Assembly: GCA_017449485.1 (NCBI GenBank)
Contig: JAFTFP010000101.1
Span: forward strand, 1-37,540
Origin: Lachnospiraceae bacterium
GTDB taxonomy: Bacteria; Bacillota; Clostridia; Lachnospirales; Lachnospiraceae
Length of the DNA stretch: 37,540 bases
Reading direction: 5' to 3'
The notes below the pieces were generated by a model. It was not told where the DNA came from. It did not search any database and saw only the letters and a program-made list of their open reading frames with translations. This document shows, one piece after another, positions 16,090 to 26,000 of this stretch; positions within the stretch are counted from its first letter, which is position 1; every line of letters begins with the position of its first letter. Both the position numbers and the translations under genes were made by a program.

Positions 16090-16965
16090 ATGAAAGTAGC
16101 AGTTATCGGCGCCGGCACAATGGGTTCGGGCATCGCGCAGACTTTTGCGCAGTGTGATGCGGTGGAGACCGTTTATCTGTGCGATATCAAGCAGGAGTTC
16201 GCAGACGGCGGCAAGGCGAAGATCCAGAAGGGTCTTGATAAGAGAGTAGCGAAGGGCAAAATGGAGCAGGCGGCAGCGGATGCCATCACCGGCAAGATCG
16301 TGACCGGCCTCAATGATATCTGCGTGGATGCGGATCTGGTTGTGGAAGCTGCTCTGGAAGTTATGGATATCAAGAAGAACTGCTTCAAGGAGCTGCAGGA
16401 GAACATCGTCAAGAACGAGAACTGCATCTTCGCTTCGAATACTTCTTCTCTGTCCATCACTGAGATCGGCGCAGGTCTTCCGAAGCCGATCGTCGGCATG
16501 CACTTCTTCAATCCGGCTCCGGTCATGAAGCTGATCGAGGTTATTCAGGGCGCAAACACCCCTGCCCCGATCGTAGAGAAGGTGAAGGAGATCTCCGTAC
16601 AGCTCGGCAAGACCCCGGTTCAGGTCAACGAGGCTCCCGGCTTTGTTGTCAACCGGATCCTGGTTCCGATGATCAACGAAGGTATCTTCGTCTATTCTGA
16701 GGGCATCTCCGATATCGCCGGCATTGACGCTGCCATGAAGCTCGGCGCCAATCATCCCATGGGCCCGCTTGAGCTGGGCGACTATATCGGTCTGGATATC
16801 TGTCTGGCCATCATGGACGTTCTTTACAAGGAGACCGGCGATCCGAAGTATCGCGCATGCCCGCTGCTTCGCAAGATGGTCCGCGCGAAGAAGCTCGGCG
16901 TGAAGACCGGCATCGGTTTCTACAACTATGCGGACGGACAGAAGGTTCCGACAGACGCACAGTAA
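16090..16965 (+). CDS. hbd: 3-hydroxybutyryl-CoA dehydrogenase
   Basis: 291 residues. I choose ATG 16090 over the in-frame ATG 16084, because AAGGAGG ends 8 bases before 16090 but only 2 before 16084. The N-terminal NAD(P)-binding GAGTMGSG (7-14) opens directly after MKVAVI. The catalytic His is in [17 protein letters not shown], and the C-terminal domain has [13 protein letters not shown] and [13 protein letters not shown]. It reduces acetoacetyl-CoA to 3-hydroxybutyryl-CoA, consuming NAD(P)H, which fits redox control of the operon. Confidence 0.95.
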   Translation: MKVAVIGAGTMGSGIAQTFAQCDAVETVYLCDIKQEFADGGKAKIQKGLDKRVAKGKMEQAAADAITGKIVTGLNDICVDADLVVEAALEVMDIKKNCFKELQENIVKNENCIFASNTSSLSITEIGAGLPKPIVGMHFFNPAPVMKLIEVIQGANTPAPIVEKVKEISVQLGKTPVQVNEAPGFVVNRILVPMINEGIFVYSEGISDIAGIDAAMKLGANHPMGPLELGDYIGLDICLAIMDVLYKETGDPKYRACPLLRKMVRAKKLGVKTGIGFYNYADGQKVPTDAQ

Positions 16966-16995
16966 GAAGGATTATTACCAACAAGGAGAAAAAAC

Positions 16996-18156
16996 ATGGA
17001 CTTTCAGTTAGACAAAGCACATGAGATGGCGAGATCTCTCTTCAGAGAGTTCGCCGAGAAGGAAGTTAAGCCGCACGCCATCGACGTGGATGAGACCGAG
17101 GTATTCCCCCGGGAGACTGTCACGAAGATGCAGAAGTTCGGCTTCATGGGCATCCCGATTCCGAAGGAATACGGCGGACAGGGCTGCGATCCGCTGACCT
17201 ATGTACTGTGCGTGGAAGAGCTGGCTAAGGTGTGCGGAACCACCGCCGTCATCGTCAGTGCACACACCTCGCTGTGCTGCGATCCGATTCTGACCTACGG
17301 AACAGAAGAGCAGAAGCAGAAATACCTCATTCCCCTTGCGAAGGGCGAGAAGCTCGGCGCATTCGGTCTGACCGAGCCCGGCGCCGGCACCGACGCACAG
17401 GGCGTTCAGACCAAGGCTGTCCTCACTGAGGACGGAACCGAGTGGGTTCTGAACGGCTCCAAGTGCTTCATCACCAATGGTAAGGAAGCAGACATCTACA
17501 TCATCATTGCCTACACGGATATTGTTCCGGACAAGAAGGGCAGACCGACCAAGAAGTTCTCCGCGTTCATCGTAGAGAAGGACACGCCCGGATTCACCTT
17601 CGGAACCAAGGAAAACAAGATGGGTATCCGCGGATCCTCCACCTATGAGCTGATCTTCCAGGACTGCCACATTCCGGCAGAGAACCTGCTGGGCCAGCGC
17701 GGCAAGGGCTTCCCGATCGCCATGCATACCCTGGACGGCGGCCGGATCGGTATCGCTGCACAGGCTCTGGGCATCGCGGAAGGCGCACTGGACCGCACTG
17801 TTGCCTATGTTAAGGAGAGAAAGCAGTTCGGCCGCGCGATCGGCGCATTCCAGAACACACAGTTCCAGCTTGCCAACATGGCAACACAGTGCCAGGCTGC
17901 ACAGCTCATGGTCTACAGAGCAGCGGATGCGAAGCGCACACAGCCCAGATATTCTGTTGAAGCGGCACAGGCCAAGCTCTTCGCGGCAGAGGTCGCCATG
18001 GACGTCACCACCAAGGCAGTTCAGCTGCACGGCGGTTACGGATACATCAGAGAGTACGAGGTGGAGCGCATGATGCGTGACGCCAAGATCACTGAGATTT
18101 ATGAAGGAACCAGCGAAGTTCAGAGAATGGTCATTTCAGGCGATCTTCTGAAGTAA
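16996..18156 (+). CDS. bcd: Butyryl-CoA dehydrogenase
   Basis: 386 residues, acyl-CoA dehydrogenase family with N-terminal helical, middle beta and C-terminal helical domains. FAD-binding signatures [13 protein letters not shown] and the arginine-containing [12 protein letters not shown] are present. The catalytic base is Glu370 (IYEGTSEVQ), the position used by short-chain enzymes. Joined to the EtfAB proteins encoded next, it reduces crotonyl-CoA to butyryl-CoA. In anaerobes this complex couples the reaction to ferredoxin reduction by NADH (electron bifurcation); coupling here is inferred from gene order. Confidence 0.94.
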   Translation: MDFQLDKAHEMARSLFREFAEKEVKPHAIDVDETEVFPRETVTKMQKFGFMGIPIPKEYGGQGCDPLTYVLCVEELAKVCGTTAVIVSAHTSLCCDPILTYGTEEQKQKYLIPLAKGEKLGAFGLTEPGAGTDAQGVQTKAVLTEDGTEWVLNGSKCFITNGKEADIYIIIAYTDIVPDKKGRPTKKFSAFIVEKDTPGFTFGTKENKMGIRGSSTYELIFQDCHIPAENLLGQRGKGFPIAMHTLDGGRIGIAAQALGIAEGALDRTVAYVKERKQFGRAIGAFQNTQFQLANMATQCQAAQLMVYRAADAKRTQPRYSVEAAQAKLFAAEVAMDVTTKAVQLHGGYGYIREYEVERMMRDAKITEIYEGTSEVQRMVISGDLLK

Positions 18157-18204
18157 GCGGCAGATTCATTCCACTTAAGGTTCGAAGGACTAAGGAGAAT
18201 AAAC

Positions 18205-18996
18205 ATGAAAGTAGTAGTTTGTATTAAGCAGGTTCCCGATACCAAGGGCGGCGTAAAATTCAAGCCCGACGGAACACTGGACAGAGCCGCGATGCTGACC
18301 ATCATGAACCCGGATGACAAGGCAGCGCTGGAAGCAGCCCTGAGACTGAAGGATCAGTACGGCGCAGAGGTCACTGTGGTGACCATGGGTCTTCCCAAGG
18401 CAGACGAGATGCTCCGCGAGGCATATGCCATGGGCGCTGACAAGGCGATCCTGGTAACAGACCGCGTACTCGGCGGCGCAGATACCTGGGCAACCTCTCA
18501 GACCATCGCAGGCGCTATCCGCAACCTGGAGTATGATCTGATCATCACCGGCCGTCAGGCAATCGATGGTGACACAGCACAGGTCGGACCGCAGATCTCC
18601 GAGCATCTGCACATCCCGGTCATTTCCTATGCGGAAGACATCAAGGTGGATGAGGCTGCCGGCAAGGTTGTCGTCAAGAGACAGTTTGAGGATCGGTATC
18701 ACATGGTTGAGGCTAAGATGCCCTGCCTGATCACCGCGCTCTCCGAGCTGAATGAGCCCCGTTACATGACTCCCGGCGGCATTTTCGACGCATGGGAAAA
18801 GGAAGTCACAGTCTGGGGCAGAGCTGACTTAAAGGATGTTGATGATTCCAACATCGGTCTGAAGGGCTCCCCGACTCAGATCGCCAAGGCTTCCGACAAG
18901 GTCAAGAAGGGCGCCGGCGAAAAGATCGTTCCGGAATCCGCGGATGCCGCTGTTGACTATATTCTCGCAAAACTTGATGAGAAGCACATGATTTAA
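18205..18996 (+). CDS. etfB: Electron transfer flavoprotein, beta subunit
   Basis: 263 residues. The start MKVVVCIKQVPDTKGGVKF and the internal VTVVTMGLPKADEMLREAYAMGADKAILVTD and GRQAIDGDTAQVGPQISEHL are standard for EtfB of the Bcd-associated type. It forms the flavin-carrying heterodimer with EtfA. AAGGAGA precedes the ATG. In bifurcating complexes this subunit helps hold the FAD that takes electrons from NADH. Confidence 0.95.
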   Translation: MKVVVCIKQVPDTKGGVKFKPDGTLDRAAMLTIMNPDDKAALEAALRLKDQYGAEVTVVTMGLPKADEMLREAYAMGADKAILVTDRVLGGADTWATSQTIAGAIRNLEYDLIITGRQAIDGDTAQVGPQISEHLHIPVISYAEDIKVDEAAGKVVVKRQFEDRYHMVEAKMPCLITALSELNEPRYMTPGGIFDAWEKEVTVWGRADLKDVDDSNIGLKGSPTQIAKASDKVKKGAGEKIVPESADAAVDYILAKLDEKHMI

Positions 18997-19017
18997 TAAA
19001 CATGGAGAGGTATTGAA

Positions 19018-20070
19018 ATGGCTTTAGAAGATTACAAAGGTGTATTTATCTTTGCTCAGCAGGTTGACAACGAGATCAGCAACATCGCGCTTGAACTTCT
19101 GGGCAAGGCAAGAGACCTCGCGGAAGGTCTGGACGAAAAGAAGGTTACCGCTGTTCTGATCGGCTCCGATGTGAAGGACCTGACGGACAAGCTGGCTGCC
19201 TATGGCGCAGACCGCGTGATCGTGGTAGATGATCCGGAACTGAAGGATTATCGCACAGAGCCCTATGCACATGCACTGGCCAGCGTTGTAAACGAATTCA
19301 AGCCGGAAATCCTTCTGGTCGGCGCGACAGCAATCGGCCGCGATCTGGGCCCGAGAGTTTCCGCAAGACTGCACACCGGTCTGACGGCGGACTGCACACA
19401 GCTTGAGATCGGTGATTTCCCGCTCAACCCGGTTCCCGGTCAGGAGCAGAAGCATCAGCAGCTGCTGATGACTCGTCCGGCTTTCGGCGGCAACACCATC
19501 GCTACCATCGCCTGCCCGGACTTCCGCCCGCAGATGGCCACCGTCCGTCCCGGCGTTATGCAGAAGATTGCGCCGATCGCAGATGCGAAGGCTGAGATCG
19601 TGGAATTCAATCCCGGCTTTGAGGAGAACAGCTGCTATACGAAGATTCTTGAGATCGTCAAGGAAGTCAGCTCCGTCGCCAACATCGCGGATGCGAAGAT
19701 CCTGGTCTCCGGCGGCCGCGGTGTCGGCAGCGCTGAGAACTTCAAGCTGCTCGACGAGCTCGCAGAGGTTCTGCACGGAACCGTCAGCTGCTCCCGCGCA
19801 GTCGTAGATTCCGGCTGGAAGCCGAAGGAACTGCAGGTCGGCCAGACCGGCCAGACTGTCCGCCCGAAGCTGTATTTTGCCATCGGTATCTCCGGTGCTA
19901 TCCAGCACGTCGCCGGCATGGAAGAGTCCGATATGATCATTGCGATCAACAAGGATGAGAACGCGCCGATCTTTGACGTAGCAGATTACGGCGTAGTCGG
20001 CGATCTGAACACGATCGTTCCGCTGCTCACCAGAAAGATCAAAGAGGCTCTCGCCAAGAAGGCCGGCTGA
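19018..20070 (+). CDS. etfA: Electron transfer flavoprotein, alpha subunit
   Basis: 350 residues. The C-terminal FAD-binding domain has SGGRGVGSAENFKLLDELAEVLHG, the segment SRAVVDSGW and GQTGQTVRPKLYFAIGISGAIQH (about 275-300), then INKDENAPIF and VADYGVVGDL. The N-terminal domain is of normal length, with no ferredoxin-like insertion. It completes the Bcd/EtfBA complex and is the last gene of the operon, followed by a strong terminator. No butyryl-CoA:acetate CoA-transferase or ptb-buk genes are in this window, so the final step must be encoded elsewhere. Confidence 0.95.
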   Translation: MALEDYKGVFIFAQQVDNEISNIALELLGKARDLAEGLDEKKVTAVLIGSDVKDLTDKLAAYGADRVIVVDDPELKDYRTEPYAHALASVVNEFKPEILLVGATAIGRDLGPRVSARLHTGLTADCTQLEIGDFPLNPVPGQEQKHQQLLMTRPAFGGNTIATIACPDFRPQMATVRPGVMQKIAPIADAKAEIVEFNPGFEENSCYTKILEIVKEVSSVANIADAKILVSGGRGVGSAENFKLLDELAEVLHGTVSCSRAVVDSGWKPKELQVGQTGQTVRPKLYFAIGISGAIQHVAGMEESDMIIAINKDENAPIFDVADYGVVGDLNTIVPLLTRKIKEALAKKAG

Positions 20071-20104
20071 TCTAAGGAAAGACCAATAATTCAAAATTAA
20101 TGGA

Positions 20105-20136
20105 AAAAGCTCTTGCAGAAATGCAGGAGCTTTTTT
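20105..20136 (+). terminator. Terminator of the butyrate operon
   Basis: A 13-bp stem (20105-20117 with 20122-20134, one G-T pair, GAAA loop) with a T-run to 20136. TATAAT starts at its last T, so a promoter for the next operon may overlap it. Confidence 0.92.
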
Positions 20137-20141
20137 ATAAT
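20113..20141 (+). promoter_or_regulatory. Possible promoter of the sipW locus, inside the terminator
   Basis: A perfect TATAAT (20136-20141) lies 17 bases after TTGCAG (20113-20118, a weak -35). If used, the leader would be about 108 bases long. The alternative TATAAC at 20215-20220 has no matching -35. The layout resembles the terminator/promoter overlap at 13923-13968. Confidence 0.4.
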
Positions 20142-20153
20142 CTAAATACGCAC

Positions 20154-20203
20154 CTTTTCCGAAGGACGGAAAAGCGGATCGCGTTTCACTCCCGTTTCGG
20201 GAG
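20154..20203 (+). promoter_or_regulatory. Two hairpins in the leader before sipW
   Basis: Hairpin 1 pairs CTTTTCCG (20154-20161) with CGGAAAAG (20167-20174), loop of 5. Hairpin 2 pairs CTCCCG (20189-20194) with CGGGAG (20198-20203), loop of 3. Neither is followed by a T-run, so they are not simple terminators. They do not match a riboswitch I know. Confidence 0.45.
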
Positions 20204-20255
20204 ACATTCCCTTTTATAACCAGAAAACTGAATAGCGCAGAAGAGGTTTGACAAG

Positions 20256-20786
20256 ATGAAAACAATGCGGGCATTGTCGCAGGTTTTCTCCGCTGTCATA
20301 ACCAGTGTTACGGTTCTGGCCGCATCGGCGGCGCTGATCCTGTGGCTTTTCCGGCTCCTGGGGACAGAGATTTATATTGTCCGGAGTTCTTCCATGGAAC
20401 CGGCCCTGCTCGCAGGGGACCTGGCCGTGGTAGACCGGCGCCGGATGGACCCGGGCGTCGGGGATATCATCGCCTTTTCGCTGGAGGATACCGTCGTCGC
20501 ACACCGCGTGTGCGGCGTGTCCCGGGATGGATTTCAGACCCGGGGAGATGCCAACCGCGCGCAGGATGCCGGGAGCGTTTCCCGCGCCCAGGTGATTGGA
20601 ACCGTCATCGGCCGGATCGCGGCGGCAGGATATCTTCTGAATGAAATTCAGCGGATCGGGCCGGCCGTCATCGGACTTTTTCTGCTGGGGCTGAACCTGA
20701 TCAGCTTCGGCCTGGAAAGATGGATGGACACTGGAGGAAAGAAGGCAGAAGGAGACCGGCAGAAACGAAAAAGGAGGGAAGCATGA
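20256..20786 (+). CDS. sipW: SipW-type (ER-type) signal peptidase I
   Basis: 176 residues with membrane segments at about 12-36 and near 128-150. The catalytic serine is S46 in SSSMEP. The usual bacterial lysine is replaced by histidine (H83 in VVAHRV), and TRGDANRAQD supplies the acidic residue (D98 or D104), so this is the Ser-His-Asp enzyme of the SipW/archaeal/ER class. Such enzymes process TasA- and camelysin-like fibre proteins in Bacillus. The next gene overlaps by four bases (ATGA) and encodes such a protein. The ribosome site is modest (AAGAGG). Confidence 0.94.
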   Translation: MKTMRALSQVFSAVITSVTVLAASAALILWLFRLLGTEIYIVRSSSMEPALLAGDLAVVDRRRMDPGVGDIIAFSLEDTVVAHRVCGVSRDGFQTRGDANRAQDAGSVSRAQVIGTVIGRIAAAGYLLNEIQRIGPAVIGLFLLGLNLISFGLERWMDTGGKKAEGDRQKRKRREA

Positions 20787-21532
20787 TCAGAAAGAGTACG
20801 GGAAAGAAAAGCACAGATGGAAACAGCAGAAAGCTCCGGGCGGGACTGGCCGCAGCCTGCTGTCTGCTGACGGGCGGCCTGATGATCGCAGGCGCGTCGG
20901 CCTATCTGACAGATACAGCCGAGGTGACCAACAACTTTACAGTGGGCGAGGTCACCGTAGCACTCAAGGAGCCGGATTATCCCGGCAACAACAGCCCTCA
21001 GGTGCTCAATCAGACGCCGGGGCAGGAGACACCGAAGAATCCGCTGGTGGAGAACACAGGGAAGAATGACGCAGTGGTTTTCATGCAGGTCCGTGTGCCC
21101 ATGCGCGAGCTGACGCCGATTCAGAATGGAAAAGCGGCCGGCAGCAAGAAGGCTTCAGAGGTCTTTACCATGAAGCTGAACGGGGACAGCCTGCAGCCTG
21201 GCAGCAGTCACTTCCGGGACAGCTGGGTTCTGCTCGGAAAGGGTGCGGTGCCGGCGGCAGACGGCAAGAGCACCAGCTACCTTTTCGGCTATTCCAGGCG
21301 CGTGAAGAAGGGCGAGAAGACGGACGCACTGTTTGACAAAGTGCAGATGGTGAATTTCCGGGAGGAAGAGATCAGCACGGAGGATCCGCTGTCCATCAAT
21401 ATAAGCACCTTCGCCATTCAGGCGGATTCGATTCTGGACGGGGAGACCCCGCTGTCAACCGATGGCGTCATCGGAAAGGATACATTGGAGAAAATCTATG
21501 AAATCTATGCGCTGCAGAATGACCAGACCTGA
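20783..21532 (+). CDS. TasA/camelysin-like secreted protein with SipW-type signal (subunit 1)
   Basis: 249 residues from ATG 20783 (AAGGAGGG upstream, overlap with sipW stop). A basic N-terminus and a hydrophobic stretch (20-38) lead to GASAYLTDTAEVTNNFTVGEV, the cleavage-site and first-strand pattern of SipW substrates. The NPLVENTGKNDAVVFMQVRV strand and a late W-x(n)-SYLFGY, KGEKTDALFDKVQ and FAIQAD signature match TasA/camelysin-like proteins. It has no membrane anchor after cleavage, so it is likely exported and may polymerise. Compared with B. subtilis TasA the central part is diverged. Fibre formation is inferred from family. Confidence 0.85.
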   Translation: MIRKSTGKKSTDGNSRKLRAGLAAACCLLTGGLMIAGASAYLTDTAEVTNNFTVGEVTVALKEPDYPGNNSPQVLNQTPGQETPKNPLVENTGKNDAVVFMQVRVPMRELTPIQNGKAAGSKKASEVFTMKLNGDSLQPGSSHFRDSWVLLGKGAVPAADGKSTSYLFGYSRRVKKGEKTDALFDKVQMVNFREEEISTEDPLSINISTFAIQADSILDGETPLSTDGVIGKDTLEKIYEIYALQNDQT

Positions 21533-22379
21533 CAGAATGCCAGGGAGAGGAAAAAGACGCTGTCGGCATCTTCTGTGCGGACTCTCGCTCCTGCTGCTTG
21601 CCGGCTTCTGGATCACAGGGATTTCTGTCCGCGCGGCGGAATATGAGGCGGGGCCCTTTTTCTATCTGCGTGTGCGGGTGGAATACGGCTCACAGCAGGA
21701 GATGGCCGGACTGGGCCGGTCCTGCCTTGTCCTCTCCTCAGATCTGTGGCATCTGGACGGCGAATACTACTACTACGAGAAGCCGGTGCACATCGGTGAG
21801 GAAATAGAGTTTATGAAGGAAGTCCGGATTCCGCCCTCGTGGCAAAATCCGGCCGCCGGCAGCGCTTTCAGAATCCGGGTCATTGCGGAGGCAGCAGAGG
21901 TGCTGGTGCGGCGCATGGACCAGACCGGCAATGGCCGGGCCTGGTTTGAGAAGACGCGGGAGGAGTCTCTTATGGAGGCGGATCGCGCGGGCTATCTGAT
22001 CCGGACAGGGCAGGTCCGCACCGTTATCCATGAACTGGAGAAGACCCCGGAGGGAGAACAGCCCTATCAGAATGACAAAATGGTGCTGCCCGGAGAGCGT
22101 GTCAGCAAGATCGTGCGGATTTCGCTGGAGGGAAGCCCCTCGGAGTTGTTCAGAAAGCCGGATCCGCCGACCGGATACAGCCCGCAGGCACCGCCTGCTC
22201 AGCCTGTTCAGAAGATCCAGGAAACTGCGCCGGCCCAGGGAGGCCGTGCACGGACCGGAGATGAAGAACATGCAGGAATATGGCTGCTGCTCTCGGGCGG
22301 ATCACTGCTTGTGCTGCTGCTTCTCCTGCGGGCGGTGATCCGCAGAAAGGAACAGAAATATGATCGGAACAGGCAATGA
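21498..22379 (+). CDS. Membrane-anchored protein with camelysin-like module (subunit 2)
   Basis: 293 residues. ATG 21498 has GGAG 7 bases upstream and overlaps subunit 1 by 35 bases; later ATGs at 21507, 21519 and 21537 are alternatives. A classical signal sequence (hydrophobic LLCGLSLLLLAGFWITG, then VRA-AEYEAG) is followed by about 160 extracellular residues. These include W-x-LDGEYYYYEKPVHIGEEIEF, VRIPPSWQN and FRIRVIAEAAEVL, the same order of motifs that ends the neighbouring SipW substrates. A Pro/Gln-rich stalk (about 215-255), one membrane helix (GIWLLLSGGSLLVLLLLL) and a basic tail follow. I do not know a named family. It may anchor the fibre to the membrane (inference). Confidence 0.75.
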   Translation: MKSMRCRMTRPDRMPGRGKRRCRHLLCGLSLLLLAGFWITGISVRAAEYEAGPFFYLRVRVEYGSQQEMAGLGRSCLVLSSDLWHLDGEYYYYEKPVHIGEEIEFMKEVRIPPSWQNPAAGSAFRIRVIAEAAEVLVRRMDQTGNGRAWFEKTREESLMEADRAGYLIRTGQVRTVIHELEKTPEGEQPYQNDKMVLPGERVSKIVRISLEGSPSELFRKPDPPTGYSPQAPPAQPVQKIQETAPAQGGRARTGDEEHAGIWLLLSGGSLLVLLLLLRAVIRRKEQKYDRNRQ

Positions 22380-22989
22380 AGGAATCAGCAGAAAGCAGAA
22401 AGTGCGGGATGCCGGAAAGGCAGCATGCTGCGCGGCACTTCTGCTTCTCTCGGGTCTGTTTCTGACAGGTGCGCTGACAGCGTACCTGTCAGACGCAGAC
22501 AAGATGCAGAACTGCTTCACGGCGGGCCATAACGTCTCAACCGTGGAGGAAAACTACGTTCCACCGGTACTGACTGAAGGAGTCAACGAATATGAAAAGG
22601 CAGTGCGGGTGAAGAATACGGGAAATGTACCGTGCTATGTGCGGGTATTTCTGGCTTTTTCTGATTCGGAAAGCGCAGCGCATTCAGAGCTTTCCGGAGA
22701 TGGGAAGGATTTCCAGGCGCCGGAGGACTACCTGCGGCATCTTCCCTCTGGATGGGTTTTTCAGGAATCAGACGGCTACTGTTATTATACGCAGGCGCTT
22801 CTGCCCGGCCAGACGACGCCGAAGCTGCTGGACCGCGTCCGGACCAGGTTTGATACAGCGGAAGAGGTGTCGCCCACGGAGCTGATTATCTATGAGGAGA
22901 GCATTCAGTGTGCAGATCCGTCCGGTCGGGTTCAGGAAGGCCCGGAAGCTTATCAGAACGCATGGAGGCAGTTCCTTACGGAAACTTGA
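22360..22989 (+). CDS. TasA/camelysin-like secreted protein with SipW-type signal (subunit 3)
   Basis: 209 residues, starting 20 bases inside the previous gene with AAAGGA upstream. Basic N-terminus, hydrophobic segment about 19-39, then LTAYLSDADKMQNCFTAGHN, the SipW-type cleavage context. Next come the KAVRVKNTGNVPCYVRVFLAF strand and the closing signature GWVFQESDGYCYYTQALLPGQTTPKLLDRV and ELIIYEESIQC. It contains several cysteines (in FTAG, VPCY and the C-terminal half), unlike subunit 1, so disulfides are possible. Probably a second or minor fibre subunit; its exact role is unknown. Confidence 0.83.
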   Translation: MIGTGNEGISRKQKVRDAGKAACCAALLLLSGLFLTGALTAYLSDADKMQNCFTAGHNVSTVEENYVPPVLTEGVNEYEKAVRVKNTGNVPCYVRVFLAFSDSESAAHSELSGDGKDFQAPEDYLRHLPSGWVFQESDGYCYYTQALLPGQTTPKLLDRVRTRFDTAEEVSPTELIIYEESIQCADPSGRVQEGPEAYQNAWRQFLTET

Positions 22990-23072
22990 ACAGATGTGAA
23001 GAAAGCGGCAGGAGCAGGGGAACCGTCCGGGATAAGCCGGAGGATGTTCCATGTGGAAAGGATGTGAATGAA

Positions 23073-26000
23073 TTGGGAAACAGAAGAAGAACAGCACGAA
23101 GTAAGTCCCGCCGGATCCGCCTGCGGCTGCTGGGACTGTGCATCGCTGTCGGAATTTCCTTCCTGAGTGGTGCGCTTGATGTCAGGGCGGAGGATGGAAG
23201 CGGAACAGATGCGGGTTTTGTCCTGGTGGATCCGGTCGCTGAACAGGCGCTGCCTGCCGGACAGGAGGAGGCACAGATCCTGGAGAGCCCCGGGCCGGCC
23301 CTTCTGGGGGCAGGGGCTGCAGGCACAGAGGAAGCTGGAGAGGTGAGCCGGAAACTCACAGAAAATGTCCGTGTGGTTGTCAACAAATACCTGACGATGC
23401 AGGAGGACGGGACAAGAACCATCACCCTGGAGCAGTATCTGACGGGAACGGTTGAGGAACAGGAGGAGCTGGTTCCTACAGATGTGGTACTGGTTCTGGA
23501 CTACTCCTATTCGATGGAGGGCGAGGCCATGCGGCGGATGAATGAGGCCGCAGTTTCGTTCGTGCAGGCGCTTGCACGGGAAAATGATGCGCTGGAGGAG
23601 AAGGAGCGGGCCAGACTCGGCATCGTTGCCTTCGGCGGAAACCGGTCTGCGGAGGATGCAGTTTCTCAGAACTGGGGATTGACCAGCGCAGGCGGCAAGC
23701 AGCATCTTACGGTGCTGGACGCCTCCACGGTGCAGAGTGCCGCTGCCTTTATTTCCGGCAGGACCACGACGCTGGGCAACACCTGGACGGACGCGGCGCT
23801 CTCTAAGGCGCAGGAGTTTCTGTCTTATGATTCGGCCGGACGCAGAAAAGTTGTGGTATTGGTGACCGACGGCTATCCCTATCATGAGGTGACCGATGCA
23901 AGTCCCAATACCGGTGACAGCGAGGCCGACCGGGAAGCGATCATGAAACTGGGAGCGCCGAGAAATTTCATGTTTACACTCACGGCCGCAAACCGCGCGC
24001 TGCACACGGCTTATGCGCTGAAGCAGGCGGGAGCCCGGATCTATACCTGCTATATTTCCAACGGCGTGACGGAGGACTCGCCGTCTTTTGCCCAGTTCTC
24101 CTCGGTACAGAATCTTTCAGAGCTGCCGGACACGACGGAGGCACTGGGATTCCGCTTTATGTACATGCTCTCCAGCGCTAACCCCGGGGCGTATCAGATT
24201 TTGACCCCGACCATCTATGACCGGAATGATTCCACGGCGAAGGGAACAGTGGATGAAACCTTTTTCCGGGTCGCGGACACGCTGCCGGCCATCGCCCCGC
24301 AGCTGAACCGGATCTACGCCCAGGTGCTGACGGAGATGTTCGGGGATTACCGCAAAGGCGTGATCGCCCGGGACCGGATCTCCTGGCCTTTTCAGCTGGG
24401 AGACGGGAAGACGCAGGAGACTTCGCAGCCGGAGACGGTGCCGGTCCGGACTTACACAGCGGATGCACATCCGGAGGCGGATGGAAGCTTTTCCTTCGGG
24501 CCGCGGCGGGAGATCACCGGGCTGAATATCTGCCGGGAGAGCAATCTGGTGGAAGTTTTCGGCTATGACTACGGCGAAAATGCCGTGACGAGGGTGCCGC
24601 ACGCCGGGACAGAGGCTGATTACGGGCGCAAGCTGATTATCGAGTTTGAGATCCGCCCGCGTCCCAGCTTCGGCGCAAACGCCGTCAACACCAATGAGGC
24701 ATCTTCGGGCCTGTACAACGGGTCGGAGGAAATGTGCTGCTATCCCATGCCGCACACGGATATTCCCATAGACTATGAGATCGTCGCGCGGGATCAGACC
24801 ATCTATGTGCCGGAAAAGACGGATTTTCAGGGGCTGGTGGAGACAGAACCCACAGGCGGCCCGGAAGATATGCTGACGGGATTGATTTTTGACAAGGACC
24901 ATGTTCCCAATGGGCGCAATAACGCCTTCGTCAGTATTCACTATGAGATGACGGATCCCGCAGGGGAAGTCGTCGGCGTGATGGATATCCCTGCAGGGAC
25001 AGCTTATACCTATGACACAAATACCCAGATCGGCAATCTCACCTGGCAGTGGAAGGAGAAGGAACCGGCCTCCGGAACGTACCGGATCAGTGCGGCGGTG
25101 ACGCCTGCGGCCAATACCGTCAGCGGAGCCACCTCCCAGAAGGAGGGAAGCCAGCGGGAAACCATTTATACGAAGGATGCCGTGCTGTATGTCTTTCGCC
25201 CGGAGATCACCGCGAAGGATTCGATTCTTTCCGGGCCCAGGGAGGAGAACGGAATCCGGATTCCCGGCGATCAGCTGGATTTTGAACCCGGGATTTCTGC
25301 AATTCCTGCAAAATCCGGCTTACAGGTTCACAGCGGCGGCTGGCGGTGGGTCTGCGATGTGCCGGGCGCGGTCCCGCGCAGGAAGGAGCCGGGACTGAAC
25401 TGGACACTGACGCCGCTGGGCGGTGTCCAGCAGACGGAGGAGGCAGTGATTGTGACGGCGCAGGAAGGGGAGGATATTCCTGTGCGCGCGGTGGTTTCCA
25501 GAGTGGTGGACGGGCAGCAGGTACAGATTCAGGATAAGGATATCACCTGGATCCACGTCTGCGGCGTCAGAAAGGAAGAAAGCTGCGGCTTTCACACCCA
25601 GACACAGCAAGAGCAGGTGCGTTTCCTGATTCACGTGCAGACGCCGATGATTCCGGATATCACGAAAAGTGCCGCTGCGCCTCTGATCGTCTCGGGGCAG
25701 GATGCAGTCTATGAAATTACAGTAGAGAACAAAAGGCAGCAGGAAATCACGGCGCAGGTGCTGGATGTCTTCCCGTGGAACCAGGATGAGCGCGGCAGTG
25801 CCTTCCAGGGAACCCTGCAGCTGAAATCCATTGAGGTGGATCTGACGCAGGCACCGGAGGCCTCTCCGGTCCTCTCCCTGACCGGGTCGGAGACGGTGAG
25901 AGGCAAGGCAGCTGCTGAGCTGCGCACCCTGCCGGCGGCGGAAGAGACAGCGCTTACGCAGACAGAACAGGCGGGCTTACTGAGAACAGACAAGGTGCCG

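Noticed and set aside
20211-20220. TATAAC as main sipW promoter
   Set aside because: No -35-like hexamer lies 16-18 bases upstream; the TATAAT at 20136 has at least a partial -35.
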